DNA of 64,000 bases from Enoplosus armatus (GCF_043641665.1 NC_092186.1:1917501-1981500); one strand, 5' to 3'; shown: positions 50,069 to 63,124, counted from the stretch's first letter. The notes: a model not told the origin generated them from the sequence alone. Translations and numbers: made by a program.

Positions 50069-50217
50069 TATCAAGTTTGAAAGCTGAAGAAAATGTAGTG
50101 TTGAAATAAAATCTCGCCACAGGGCATCGCTGCATTAAAACACACACACACACACACACATATATATCTATATATCTATATATATAGATATATATATGCA
50201 GGCAGCCAACCCACATG

Positions 50218-50249
<32 letters not shown>

Positions 50250-50438
50250 GTGAGACACATACAGCGGGGAATGGGCTCTGTCAGAATGTACAATCCATTC
50301 TGCAGCCGTGGCCTGAGGCGGGGCTGTTAAGGAGACAAATGGAGGGAAATAGAGTCTCAACAGCCACTGCTCTGCCTTCATCCTTACACTCACACTCTTA
50401 ATCACACACACACACACACACACATACACACACACACA
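50027..50438. repeat. Cluster of CA arrays around a TATATC palindrome
   Basis: CA arrays at 50027-50067, 50141-50160, 50220-50247 and 50403-50438. Between the second and third is a TA-rich segment (50161-50198) with TATATCTATA on one side and TATAGATATA on the other, a near-palindrome. Confidence 0.9.
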
Positions 50439-50738
50439 GCTGCCTTCCATACATTACCTGGCCCCAGTGGTCCCATGCGTCCAGCAGCCTCTGCTCGTCC
50501 TGCAGAGCCATCACACTTCGGTTCACGTGAACTGCCACAAATTAACCAGTAGCCTCTTAACCTTTCCAGTGAAGGAAATACATCAAGGCTGCCCCCACCT
50601 CCCCTGGTCCCAGTCCCTTCTGCAGGGTCCTGTAGTCTGGCTAGTGGGCATACACATTGACGCTGTGTTACTTCACAGTACATGCAAAGAAAATAACATA
50701 TGTAAGTATATACTGATTCTATCTGTGCGTTTGATCCC

Positions 50739-51191
50739 GTGTGTGCTACGAGTGTCGATGGACGAACGCCAGATGAAGCTATGCGACGCGATCTGTTTGT
50801 GTTTCACCAAAAGGATTTAAAGGGTTGGCTGGTCAAGGAGGACAAAGTGATGAGGAAGAGGCAAATAGCAAAGCAACAACCACCAGCAACTGAATTCCTA
50901 CTTAAGGCCAAAAGACAGAAGAAAAGATGCACTTGGAAAATAATGCAGTTAAACTGAACTATGCTCTCTGTTCAGCGTGGTGGGTTAGCTGCTAATGAAC
51001 ATATTCCTAAACGCTACACAATACAACGCTATCTGAAGCCACTTTGTCCGAAACATCTTGTTTCTTCTGAAGAAGCTCTTCGTGCCTTTACATGCCAAGT
51101 TATTGCATCTTCAACAGGTAAAAATTCACCTCATCACCACGCCAACATGTGTGCTTCTGTCGGGCCTGCCGGCTTTAAAAGCAAGCGCTGA
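50739..51191 (+). pseudogene. Unrecognised reading frame broken by one stop
   Basis: One frame stays open for about 150 codons except for a single TGA at 50955-50957. It has no strong start: the first part opens at a GTG, and an ATG follows the stop at 50961. The first half is lysine/arginine-rich (KDLKGWLVKEDKVMRKRQI, AKRQKKR), and the second half reads EEALRAFTCQVIASSTGK. Overlapping frames continue to about 51495. I do not recognise a family. It could be a decayed transposon gene or chance. Confidence 0.25.
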
Positions 51192-51499
51192 CCGATGCCT
51201 GCGTGTTTGTCATGTGACCTCTTGCATGGTTCAGGATTTGGAAACCTTATTCCTCCTCTATCCTGTTCGCTCCTCTGATGCCCTCAGTTACGATGCTGAA
51301 TGCTGGACTACCGTTGCTCCTCCACTGATGTCCAGATCACTGCTTTGACAGCAGCCACGCAGGAGATGCAAGTGATGTTCTGCAGGGAATGCATCGGTAA
51401 CAATGCTGAATATTTAGACAACACACAAATACTCAAAGCATCGGCCCGAGTCGACAAATCAGAGTTGACATACAGCCCTACTCAAAATTGTACTTAAAG

Positions 51500-54400
51500 G
51501 GAAGATTTTTCTTGTGTTTTCAAGTGTATCTCAGTACATTAGTCACATGCCATACATATACTGAAAGAGTTATTAGTCACGATAATCATTCCTCCTCTCC
51601 ACACTGCGATCCAGTCCTAATGCATGAACACTGTATGAGATAGGGGGCAATGTTCCCTCCCCTTGTTTCCACCGACATTGTTTCCTTCCTGTCTAACTCA
51701 GACTGCTGAAGTCTTAGATGAGCCTTTGCATTAGAAAAGTACTGTGGGTTTCATCCCCCATCTTTTACAGTGTAGTCTCCATAAAGAAATGGCCAGTCTG
51801 GAGAGGAGGAGTGAATCAATGAATGTTTAAATGTATATATGAATTGAAGAAATCTGAACACGTGCATTACGTACAGTACTTGAATACATATATTGATGCT
51901 TTATACTTATTTTCCACTATTGCCCACATTCACACGCAGCCTGGCCTCCACCATTGTTTCAAACCTTTATCTCCATCCCTTCATCCTCCCCCTCCGTCCT
52001 TTTCTTTTCATATTCTTCACACACTTTTCCATTTCTCAGCAGAGTTAAACTTGAGAGAGAGTGGGGAACAGAAAGAGAGAAGGGTTTTTTTTGGGGGGGG
52101 GGGGGGTTTGGGGGTGGCAGAGATTCTTCTTCATGCTTTGGAGATCCCTTCCAGGCATTTGTATGACAGAGGGGGGCTTTGAAAACAAATTAGGCTCTTT
52201 TTAGGCTTCATCGGGCACAAGCCTGTGTACTCCAAGGTCACATCTAATTTGATATGGAAGTGGTTTTAAATATTCATCCATGACCCCAGGTGCTCCCCTA
52301 TGTACAGGCAGCGAATGCATGGAGCAGTGATGGGTACCACGAGCCCCCTTGTTAGCTGCTGTCACTGAAAACACAGTGTTTCCAACACTTGCTCCGGGCA
52401 ATCAGGCAAGGAAGTGGAGGAAAAAACGCAACGCTCGACTTGAATTGCGTCGGGGGAAAATCCCGGTTGCATCCGAACAGGTGACATTTCTCAACCCATT
52501 GAACATGTTTTTTCTCCCTCCAAAGAAGTCATTTGCATGTAGATTTGTGGAGTTGCTTCACAGCCAATTAAAAACTTGCCCAAGGAGTGTGTTCTTTTAT
52601 TAATAGTTTAACTGTAGGCAGGAGGGATTTACAAGTTCTGGCGGGCACTTGGCACATGCATGAACATCACAAAGGGTTTACAGCAGCCAACAATAATCTT
52701 AAAACTCAAAGTATCTCTCTATAAATCCTGCTGCATTATTCAAATTGATACTTCATTAGCTTGAGCTTTTTCTAACTGGTTTTCTTTGTCTTTGTTGGCG
52801 GATCATTTGGGCTTGGTTCTGCAGAATCAGTTTAACATTTCAGGGTAGATAAAAGCACTCGCCTACAGGTATGTAAGTATTTCGCTCCCACAAGCTTTAT
52901 GGGGTCAGTTGGTCTGTTGCAAGATAAACAATTTTGACGTTGATGTTCATGCTTCATGAACAGTTGAAGCATTACAATATTCTGAAGTCAGTTCTTATTT
53001 ATTTATATATCAAACCTACAAAACATAAACAGATCCTCACTAGCCTGAGGTCTCTCAGAAGTCAAGGAAATAATCCCCCAAAAGGCAAACGACATAACGA
53101 AACAAGAGTCTAACACTGACTAACATTATCAGTGAAGGAAAGGTAATTACAAAGAAATATGTATTAAGCTGTAAGAGAGCAACAATAGGATTGTTCATCC
53201 AGAACTGGGTCCACTACAGGTTCAGACAGTTTTCTAAATCTTATTAGATAACAGGTTCTATTTTCTTGCCAGTGCAAAGCGGATGATGGTACAAACACTC
53301 ACAATGCAGTTTCCTTTGGGTAGTTGTAGTGGTTTGTTTCCTCCTGCTCAGACCACTTCTTATCACAGAGGCAAAGCAGAGTTTAGATTGACCCCCACAA
53401 ACTCACAAAGCAGCTTTCATGTAGTACGTTTTGTAGTAGTTAGTTTGCACATATTCTGTTTCAAAATACAACAGTTTACACGATTAAGGCGGAGTCTGAT
53501 ACACTAGATTACCCACACCTGTCGTACAATGTTGGATCCCTTCTTTTCAGTCAGTTAAATACCTGCAGCCGTCACACAGGCGTAATAAGTGTGTTTCATC
53601 AGTTCATATGAACTGGACAGCAGCGCTAACTTCAGAGATTATATAAATCTGTGTGTATCGGTTGAACAAATGATCTCTGCTGTCGTCTTTCTGCTGAGGA
53701 CAGTTTCACTAACTACAGCCGTCATGCCTTGTCACCAGAAGTGTTCAGTCGCTGGTACAGAAACAGAACAGCTCGTAACGCCTTCATTTTCTGTTTAATT
53801 GCATAACGACAGAGAACAGTGGAGTAATGCTGAATGTGTCGCTTTGAAATGTGGGAAAAGTAGAAAGTCTATAAAAAGGAAAGAGACTTCTCTAGAGACG
53901 GGACAGTGATACCAGGGACAGTGTGAGTACACTCCTATGAGCTCACTGACAAATGAACACATGCATCAACACACACATTCACACACTCACACACACTCAC
54001 ACACACACAGCACTCGGTGTGGCAGCCCCAGAGGGCAGTTTTGACAGATCTCTTTGATGTGTGTCGGTGAGATCACACAAATATTTAACAACGACAGCTA
54101 AATCACCAGCAACTACTGCTGCTTTATATCAAATGTTTTATTCAAAATGAGAAGCATAAATATGCACACATATACATGCATACAGGACATATCTGTGTGC
54201 ACACATTTATATGTACATTTCAAAGAGTTTGCAAATATATTTGTGCTGTGTTATCGGTTGACAACAGTATTGAGGTTGATTTGTTGGCTTAATAATGCTG
54301 TCAAACACACACACAGCCTTTTTTGGTTTTTGCAGGGACGTGCAACTTCCATGTGAGCCGCAATAATCACATGCACACATCACACCGAGTGGGTTCAAGT

Positions 54401-54785
54401 ACAATCATAATGTAACTGACGACTCCCCCGTTATGGCAGGATTTAGTCATCCATCAATAATATAATGCAAATAACATAATGCTCCGCTAAGGCCTTTTAT
54501 GAGCAGGAAACATGAGGAGGGATGAGATTTAGACTCACTGATATCCTTTAGTATCCTCAGATGAGCAGAAGGCTTGAGTAATCAACCATGAGTTACACAG
54601 GCTTCAGTTGAAGTGAATGAGAGGGAGGGAATATTCAAAAAAGGTCCAGGTGCACCTTCAGCTGGGCCATGTTGTGCTCCTCCCCAAATGAAATGTTCTA
54701 AGCTCGCTGAGACCAAACTAATGGATTGTTAAGGGGCTTCTCAGTTTATTACCATGAAGTGAACTGGGACACACTGTACACTCTT
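51500..54785. other. Non-coding stretch
   Basis: No recognisable gene. A T8G14 run at about 52085-52106 and interrupted CA runs at about 53970-54009. 52140-52300 and 54430-54570 are repeat-poor. Confidence 0.5.
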
Positions 54786-54789
54786 GTCC

Positions 54790-55275
54790 ACATCCTTCTG
54801 TTCTGCGGCTGTTTTCCCAGGTTTGGGCTCCTTAGTTCCAATGAAGGAAAGTCTAAATGCTGCGGCATACCATGATATTTTAGACAGTGTCCTTCCAGCT
54901 TTGTGTCAACAGTTTGTGTTTGTCTCTTTCCTGTTTCAACATGACATTTGTCCCGTGCTCAAAGTCAGCTCCATAAAGAAATAGTTTTCCCGTCTTGATG
55001 TGGAAGAACCTGACCGGCCTGCACAGAGCCCTGACCTCAAGCCAATCCACCTTAGGCATGAACTGGAACGCCAAGTGTGAGCCAGACCAGATTCCCCAAC
55101 ATCAGTGTTGGACCTCACTGATGCTCTCGAGCTGAATGGGAGAAACTCCCTGCAGCAGGTTCAACATCTGGAGGAAAGACTGAAAGCCACAAGAGTGGAG
55201 GCTGTTAGAGCCGCATGTTAATGAAACTGTCAGAATCACATGTTCGACTATCACATCTGGGTCGTTTACTTCCTT
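54790..55275 (+). mobile_element. Tc1-like transposase relic, copy 3
   Basis: The translation reads SLNAAAYHDILDSVLPALC, then QQFVFVSFLFQHDICPVLK and SSIKK, then a stop. It matches in order the NLNA-YxDIL, LPTLWQQFG, FQHDNAP and KARSIKKW blocks of Tc1-type transposases. After the stop, shifted frames carry worn pieces of the LDWPAQSPDLN block (GCACAGAGCCCTGACCTCAA, 55020-55039) and the C-terminal NGRNSLQQVQHL-like region. Only the C-terminal half is present. It is the most complete of the three relics in its 5' part. Confidence 0.85.
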
Positions 55276-55279
55276 GTTA

Positions 55280-57520
55280 TGTAGCCCAGTGAACATGTGT
55301 CTCTGTACCTAAACCCACGACCTGTTCCAACAGTGTCTAGGCTCTGGGAAAGATTTACTAATGGTTTAAAAACTTTCATACAAAGAGTAACAACGGACCT
55401 CGTATGCAGTTTGTGGTTTCGTGTCACAGAGATTTTTTTTCAATGGCGGTCTGTAAGAAAAATGTGTTTCTGGCTGCAGGTGAGTTTATTGCTGCAGTGC
55501 TGCCTTCGGCTGCTCCCTACATCATATCCAGTGTTCTTACAGGATAAGGATTGCGCTTAGTGAAGTCACTGCCTTTCTAATTCAACCAAAGCAAATAAGA
55601 TCCGAGCTGTAATGAACCACAATTTAGATGCGTCAAAGGATTAAAGGGTTGAATACAGTGCATCCGGGGTTTGATGATACCAGAGATTATAGCACCGGTT
55701 GGGATGATTAACTTCAACACCATGTCAACAACATGTCTCCATAATTAATATCCAGCGCTGGCTTTTCATTAGTTAAGTTAATGTTCTCACCAGGTGACCA
55801 GCTGAACACAAACACCTGGAATTCACAATACAGTCATGTGATATTTCTATATTCTGATTCAGTCGACAAATGTGGACGTCGTGTGGACTGAGTCTTGTTT
55901 CGTAACTCTGCAGCTCTCTTTAACAATGAACCCAGCTGAACATACGGTTAGTCCTGCTGCACACACACACACACATGAGCTCAGTTACACAAAGCAGAGC
56001 ACAACACCAGGATACACTGACGATGTCTTCACGCTATAAGTTCTTCATTCACCTTTACATTTATACATTTTCCTCTACTTACAGAACATTTATATGTGCC
56101 GTATGTTTTATAAATAAAGGACCATCTTCATGTATTTTCTTTCATGTTGTCATTTTCAAGGTAAACTCTTCTGGAGGATCTCCTCATTCTTCTCCTCCCA
56201 TACATCCCTGCAGGGTTTTTTTTTTTTTAGCTCAAACAGCATGTAAACATGTCTCCATGAAAAGTGGAATCCTTTTCAGACATGATGCTCACACACATTA
56301 CCGACTACAAAGGTGAATGTCCTGACAGTCTGTGCACAAAAGAGAGGAGAGAAAAAGATTTTTTTTTGTAGTTATTGTGCAATTCCCATACATGCTGCAT
56401 TGGAACAAGGTTGTCCTTTTGTCTGACAATCTTTGCAAACTGAGAGACAACATTAAACTTTGAAGTTTGTCTCAACTCTCGAGAGGATGTTTTTCAGCAA
56501 AGAGATGTAATATGCAGTGAATGCAGTGGAATGGAAAAGAGTTTGAACACCTCTGCTTTTCTTTTGTTCTCTCCCTCTGCATCCTATAGGCTCTATAAGG
56601 AACTTCTCTGAGCTTCTTATCCTTTGTGTTCTGCAGAAAAATGTCCTACAGTGCCCCCTAGAGGCACTTTGGAGAAGTACACCCCCATTCAAGTGCGCTG
56701 GTGTGAACCAGTTTCTTTGTTCCAGCTGTTGGATTGAAATGAAGCTCTCTGCTAAGCATCGGATAACAAATTCAAATAGTTTCCAACACAACAAGGACAA
56801 TAGAAGCAACAGAGGGAAAGACTTCTGGGAGGGGGGTGGATTCACATTTCCTTCCTCCTACAGGTACTTGCATAATCCCAAATTTCCCTGCATGAGGCAC
56901 AAACACACAAACATTATGAACAAAGACACACACATCCACACAAAACCTCCATCTGTCACCTATTCAATGTTTTTCTCTCTCCGTGTCTCAGAGTTTAATT
57001 CTGTTTCGGTAATGAAAAAACATACACGCCTCCCCCCAAAGCCCCTGATCCCCAAACTAAACTCCACAGAAGATGAAAAAAAAAGCAACAACCAACAATG
57101 AGATTCTAATGTGAAATCATTAGATGTGTTTGGTTAAGACTTGATTCAGTGGGAGTTCGCAATTTTACAGTCAGTGAGCATGCAAATAGGCAGGTTGTGT
57201 TTCTGTGATGGGACAGAGAGGCAGGAGGGGGGTCTCTGTTGGTATGTATTAACACTGACACACACACACACACACACACAGCGGTACAACTGGTACATCC
57301 TCTTGATAGGTCAACCGTACAGAACCAGATCAGCGCACACACACAAACACACCCTGGGGCTCCTCACGTCTCACAATCACATTCAAATTGTTTATCTCGC
57401 AATCCATCCATGTTAATGACTCTGCTCTGTAACACGCTGATTATTCCAGCAGCACTGAGGCCAGAAGAGGCAGCACGTGTGTGTGTGTGTGAAGACGTTT
57501 TAGAGGGGGGGGACTGTTTC
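55280..57520. other. Non-coding stretch
   Basis: No recognisable gene. Short CA arrays near 55960-55976 and at 57258-57280; T-runs near 56216-56228 and 56360. Frames at 56453-56845 (minus) and 56703-57101 (plus) show no family features. Confidence 0.5.
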
Positions 57521-57525
57521 GGAAA

Positions 57526-57705
57526 ATGAGGACATTTTGAAAAGTAAAGACATATTTTGGATAGTGCTTTTGGACAGCATGGACATGGAAAGGGAGGACA
57601 TTTTGGGAAAAAGATGAACATTTTAATTAAGGACATTTTGAAAAGGAGAAAATTGTTTTTGACAGTGACAGCATTTTTGGAAAGTTAGGAAATTTTGTCC
57701 GGATA
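57526..57705 (+). repeat. GGACATTTTGGAAAAG-type minisatellite
   Basis: Units built on GGACATTTTG(G)AAAA, 18-26 bases long and diverged, follow one another from 57529 to about 57702 (57529, 57549, 57595, 57630 are the clearest). Ends in AAATTTTGTCCGG. Confidence 0.75.
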
Positions 57706-57709
57706 TGTC

Positions 57710-58725
57710 TGGATGCAGCTTTCTGATTGGCTCGTGAACTTACATCATCTCTCAAGCAACATTTAACCCACGATTGTCTGTTAATCAAAGGTCGCATGAA
57801 ACAGAGATATTAAGTAATCACTCACATTAGATTTTTTTTTTCATTAACACTATTGTCTCGACATACAGTACAGAGAGACCTGCATACTGTAATATCAATG
57901 TGATTTTGAACAAGGTGTTCTTCCTTATGGAACAGAACCCAGATGTTCCAGTTACCCTTTGACTCTCTATAACAGCATTTCAAAGTCTGACTTTAGTATT
58001 TAACAGTTGAACGTTAGTTTGGAGAAGTGATAGTCTTCAGTATGTCAGTGCACACATAAAAATGGGTCCCGCCAGTCTGGTTGTCGTTCAACAAGTGAAT
58101 GTCCTCTGGGACATGTGACATCCTGTGTGTGTGGAGGCGGGGTCATATGTTGTATGTATTGCATCTCTATGGTCCATTTAGTCCTGTTTACAGAGGGATA
58201 TCCAGCAAAATAAAGAACAATGTGAAGGTTGACACTCATTATCTATGTCACACACACACACAGGCAGGATCAACAGTGAAAGGGAATCTCCCTCTCAGGA
58301 GACAAACCAGGATCTACCTGCCTGAGAGACGTGGTCTTTCTTCTTCCCTCCTCTCTTTTCATCTCTCTTCTCCTGATTCGCTCCCTCAGCACTTCAGTGG
58401 CCTTTTCCATCCCCGCTGAGGTTTCCACAGTGAATCAAAACCTCATCTAATCCGGCTGTGCTGAATCCAGGGGGGATACACACACCAATACTGAGCAGTA
58501 AAACTTGGTTCTCTTCACAAGACGACAGAAACCTCGACTAACAGCCCTCCGGGGTCCAAGTCTTCGGGAAGAGGGAGGGGGGCGCCGCCGCTGCAGCATT
58601 ATGACCAAAACAAACAAAGATAATTTGCGGGTCAACACACTGAACTTGTCTCTGCATTTGTGAACACAGAGAGTTTCATATCCTATTGACTATCGATTAT
58701 TCACTCAGTTTTCACCTTATCAACT
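57710..58725. other. Non-coding stretch
   Basis: No recognisable gene. Short CA run at 58250-58262 and a CT-rich patch near 58335-58385. Confidence 0.5.
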
Positions 58726-58727
58726 TT

Positions 58728-58830
58728 GATCCTCTCACTTTTCATTTAGCGCCATCATCAGGTGAACATCTTTTAATTTGTCCTATACTTTAAACACCCG
58801 CAAAACAGCTTTTCCATCACCCACATGAAC
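58728..58830 (-). repeat. Minus-strand fragment of the composite teleost repeat
   Basis: TTTGATCCTCTCACTTTTCA, TAGCGCCATCATCAGGT and AATTTGTCCTATACTTTAAA, read in reverse, give the 'ctgatgatggcgcta ... gaggatcaaa' block of the family at 19237-20065, a segment largely lost from that copy. Confidence 0.6.
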
Positions 58831-58867
58831 AGTCAGAGCTTAGCAGGCTGTAGACTCTTGGTCTTGT

Positions 58868-59040
58868 TTTTTGAATAGTTGATTAGTTATTTGTTTGGTC
58901 TCCAAAATGTCCCAGAGCCTAAGATGACCGACCAATGGCCCAAAACCCAAAGATAAAACAGGAAACACAGCAGAGCACCAGAGAAATGAGTCACTTATAC
59001 TTGATAAATTAATTATCATCTTAAGCGTCATTCAAAGGTT
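58868..59040 (-). repeat. Minus-strand copy of the hAT-like teleost MITE
   Basis: TTGAATAGTTGATTAGTTAT, GTTTGGTCTCCAAAATGTCC, GGCCCAAAACCCAAAGATAA and the final ATTATCATCTTAAGCGTCAT match in reverse the same repeat as 22335-22545. Here the 'tttgggttttgg' middle is preserved. Confidence 0.55.
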
Positions 59041-59044
59041 TGTG

Positions 59045-60680
59045 TTTCAGTTTCTTTCACTTTCTGTACATCACTGAATAAACGTGTGTTTGTGCAGAGC
59101 CAATAAAGCAAAAAAATACAAGACAAATTTCACACCAGCCACTATAAGAACAGACAAACATTAATAGACGGGCGGGTCGTGCAGCTCGTCATTTGATCAG
59201 AGGCAGAATGAAATGTGAGTCTCTTCTTACAGCTGCCCTTTGATTCTCTCAGTGTTGTGGTATAATAATAAAGACAGGCCTCTTGGGGATGCTTTGTTCG
59301 AGTGTCACATGGTGTATTTCCAACAAACGTTTGTGAAGGTAATCCTTTTTTTGTTTGTCTGTTTGTTTTAAAGTTGTATGTATGAAATGTGTAGAAAATA
59401 AAATGAATAAAAAACGTAACATCAGTTTGATGAATAAAGCCCCACCGTGAAACTAACAATAATCGACAGTGCAGTGACAGTAAATCAGGTGAAAGTGTTG
59501 AAAAAGCTGCATTGACAGTTGCTGGGAGAGTTATTTAAAGGATACGTCGATCACATTCATAGTTTCTCCATTTCTCCGGCACAGGAAGATGACGTCTCCA
59601 TTCTTAATCCCTCCCACAAAGCTCTGATTGGCTCGGCTGTTTGTCAACGAGCGCAGCAGCAGAACTTTTAAATCGCTGAAAGAATTGAAGATGTGGCCCG
59701 TAATTCAGAGGCCTGGAACCAGGCGAAGCAGTTCTTACAAAGTTCAGTCTAACACTTGTAAGATATATTAAGTTATCATCTTTTTGTCTTCGTTGAAATG
59801 ACAACTGTTCTAATTTCACTGTCTAGTAAAATATTAGATTCTAATTTTTCTTTCTAGTCAAAGCCAAGGACCATTTGTCTTCAGAGGGACGGATGAGAGA
59901 AAGACGCCCGTGGAGTTAGAGCTGGCTATGAGGAGGGGGCGGGGCCTCAGCTCTCTGTAGGATCCATATAAGTTTCCCTGAACAAAGAAAGCGACCCCTG
60001 CCACCTTGATTCCATTTCCTGTTGTCTAATAAAATCAGGGATGACCCTGGCTAGTCCCTTGTTAATGGTTATCATCTCCACTCCTCCTTCTCCTTTACCC
60101 CCCACCCCTACACTCAACACACATAACCCCCCATCATCCTCATATACAGCAGCCCAGAGGGACCGGCCCTGATATTTACACAAAGACAAGAAGACGCTGC
60201 TCGCCTGCTGCACCAGCTGCATTCTCGTGAAAAAAAAGGTACGTCAGTGCTGCGACTTTAAAGAGGGATGGGAGGTTACTCCCCTCCCATATTTAGAGCA
60301 GGTTATGGGACACAGAGGAAGGCTTAGAGAAAATGACTATCTCCCTACACACCATCCTCTGTCTTAGATTTGAGCAAATCACCCCCGAGTGGGCAATATT
60401 CTGGCTTTACTGAAAACAAGACGTGCCTTTTTCAAAGGGACTTTGATCAAAGGATAACAGTCCGAAAAGACAGAAGCCTGAGTGTAATGGTTTAACCCAA
60501 ATCAGATTCAATCCTTTTAGTAAAGACTCAATGCATCATAAACTCTCAAATTCTTCCTACACTTTCTGTTAAATCTATTTGATTTCATTTATCTTTGTAC
60601 TTATATATATATATATATATATATATAATAAAAAGCTTTGCAGATGTAAACTGAACTAAACTGCTTCTGCATACCAACAC
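59045..60680. other. Non-coding stretch
   Basis: No recognisable gene. 59985-60085 is repeat-poor and could be conserved noncoding sequence. A TA array lies at 60602-60627. Confidence 0.5.
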
Positions 60681-60682
60681 AG

Positions 60683-60964
60683 TTAACCCTTAAATGCATT
60701 CAGATGCATTGTTCAAACATCCCTACGTAACTCGGGTCTTTAGCGTACCGGTGCTAAGTGAGTAAGCTAAACACGTTTTCACCAACAGTGATCAAACTTT
60801 CAAACCTCGGGTCTCCAGTGACCCGATAAACTTTTTAGAGAAAGCATTGTTAGAAACAAATACTGTGAGGAATACCAGGAGATGACTTCACTGAATGAAT
60901 ATAGTGATATAATGTAATATAGTCCCGGGTTGCTAAAGACCAGCTGCATGCCTTTAAGGGTTAA
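60683..60964. mobile_element. piggyBac-type MITE, 274 bp, with TTAA target duplications
   Basis: TTAA (60683-60686) then CCCTTAAATGCAT begins the element. It ends ATGCCTTTAAGGG (60948-60960) followed by TTAA (60961-60964). The ends are inverted repeats with one mismatch in 13. A subterminal 10-base inverted repeat, GGTCTTTAGC (60735-60744) and GCTAAAGACC (60932-60941), lies inside. TTAA duplication with CCC...GGG ends is the piggyBac signature. No transposase frame is present, so it is nonautonomous. Confidence 0.85.
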
Positions 60965-60969
60965 TACAG

Positions 60970-62584
60970 CTTTTCTTAATGGTTTCTTTTCCTAATGGGC
61001 AACTAGAGAGTTGTCTACTAGCCAAGTTGTCATGTTAAATGGTTAATTTAAACGTAGTCTCTTTGTTTTTCCACTGGTAAGTGGCCATGGTATGAGAGCC
61101 ATAATGCACTGCCAGGTGCTTTAATATAAAAATTAATGGAATCATTTGCGTTCTAGTGCCTCCAGCTTGTCCATTAGGTTCAGCTTTGATGTCATTATAC
61201 AATACAGGAAGGCACAATGAAATGCAGTTGTTGCCACTTCCACGCTACACACATGTACATGTATATACAGTATATAAATACATACATAAGCAAGCCTCTG
61301 AGTGGAAAGGGCCAGTGTACGTGTAGCGCAACACATAATAAGCAAAGTCAGCAAAAGACAAACAGCATTTTACTAGCAGGCGTGTTTAAGAATAAGGTTT
61401 AATACGTGTTATTAAGCTGTTCAATAAGCTTAAGTCCTAAGTGCAAGACTTTGACACGGTGATCAGGGTTCTCACCCTGATTCCTGTGTGTTCCTTTGTT
61501 TAGGAAACAGAAGCACTTTGATTACAGTTATGGCTTAAAATATACATTTTGTGCTTCAAGTGCAGTGAGAGCCTAAACACAAACATAATCATGTTTTTGA
61601 TGCCACGAGCAGATATTGTATTGCAAGAGCAGATATTATAGAGAAAATGAATGAAATGTGATATAAAGGTACTTTCAGTATGAACAGTTTGCAACTCGGC
61701 AGACACGTTCATTAAAAACGTTCCCTCATTATGTTGACAAAAAACATAATTTGAGCAGCATTACATTCATTTCAAAACCCATTTGCTGTTGCAAATGAAT
61801 CATTCATGAGTACAAATTTTATTAGTTAGAAAGTTAATTAAAGTTAAGTTACGGCTTAAAGTCTGAAGCTCCTTCTGTCTCTTGTCTGTGCCACTGTCAG
61901 CCATGGCAGGGCGGTGATTGGCTACTGCTTTAATAATAGTATTCTGGCAGGTTAAATCACAGACAGGGAGCGAAACTGGATCCTAAAAGCTATAAAACAT
62001 GAATGTCTCCTATTTGGGAACTGATGTTTTTGATTTAATAAGGCTCAGGACATGTAGGCTAATTAGCAAAGCAGACCTGCAGACCTGTATGCTGTAGCAG
62101 AAAAAACATACAAGTTCAGGTGGACTTTAATCATCCCCAAATGCCATTTACGCAGTTGGGTCTACAACCCCCATCTGTCTATACATGTGACAACGCTGCT
62201 TTTTGGGATCTTTCTCTCTCAACAGCAGCTCGGCATTGTGTGCTTTGTTGAGCAGACGGACCAACTCTGTGGACATGAAGACGCGACTCGGTTTCTCCAG
62301 TTCAGCGTGGACCCTTCAGAGCCGAGAGCAGCTTGATGAATGGAGCATCGTGCGTGACTACAGTCCCATTCTTTGAGACAAGTTACGCTCCGCACTGAAG
62401 CATTCATAATGAGGCATATGTTGTGTATGCGTTCGGACAAACACACGATCTCTCTACATATACAGCCCGGACAGGCAGGTCGGCAGCTGCAACAAGCATC
62501 TGCTTCTTGTGGAAGACACACGGCACTGATTGGCTGAGTCAGCACAACCCTTTGACAGATACATGGATAGCTGTCTGCCAGCTA

Positions 62585-62640
<56 letters not shown>

Positions 62641-63120
62641 GCAGACAAAGTCGTGTACAGCAAAATAAAGCAATGATACATGCACCTACTCAGAATAAAC
62701 ACATTTTTGATTGTGCATGCACATATGATGCACATATACAGTGTGCAGATGCATAGAAGCACACATACACACAAAGGCAGTGATGGAATACTCATCTCTC
62801 ACTGCTACATAGAAGGTCAGGAGGAAGTAATGAAGTAAAAAGTTCAAGGGGAAAGGCAGCAAGAGGCAGATGTATTGCTTGTTACCGGAGATGGACAGAT
62901 ATGTAACAAAAAGTAGGAGTGAGTCAGAGAGATGCAGGAAATGAGACATGAAGGATTTCAAGAGCAAATGAGAGGAGAAGGTGGGAAAAAGAAGAACAAA
63001 GAAGAGGACAAAGAGAAGGTGTCTGAGCACAGATGGAGAGTATGAACCCATCAAGGTCAGCTGATGTGATGTAACTCGTCAGAAAGGAATAGTCTCCTCC
63101 GTCCATCCTTCCTGGCACTG
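60970..63120. other. Non-coding stretch
   Basis: No recognisable gene. One long CA plus TA array at 62586-62640. GA-rich sequence near 62810-63025. Confidence 0.5.
62586..62640. repeat. (CA)n-(TA)n compound microsatellite
   Basis: CA for 45 bases, then five AT units. Confidence 0.95.
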
Positions 63121-63124
63121 CCAT

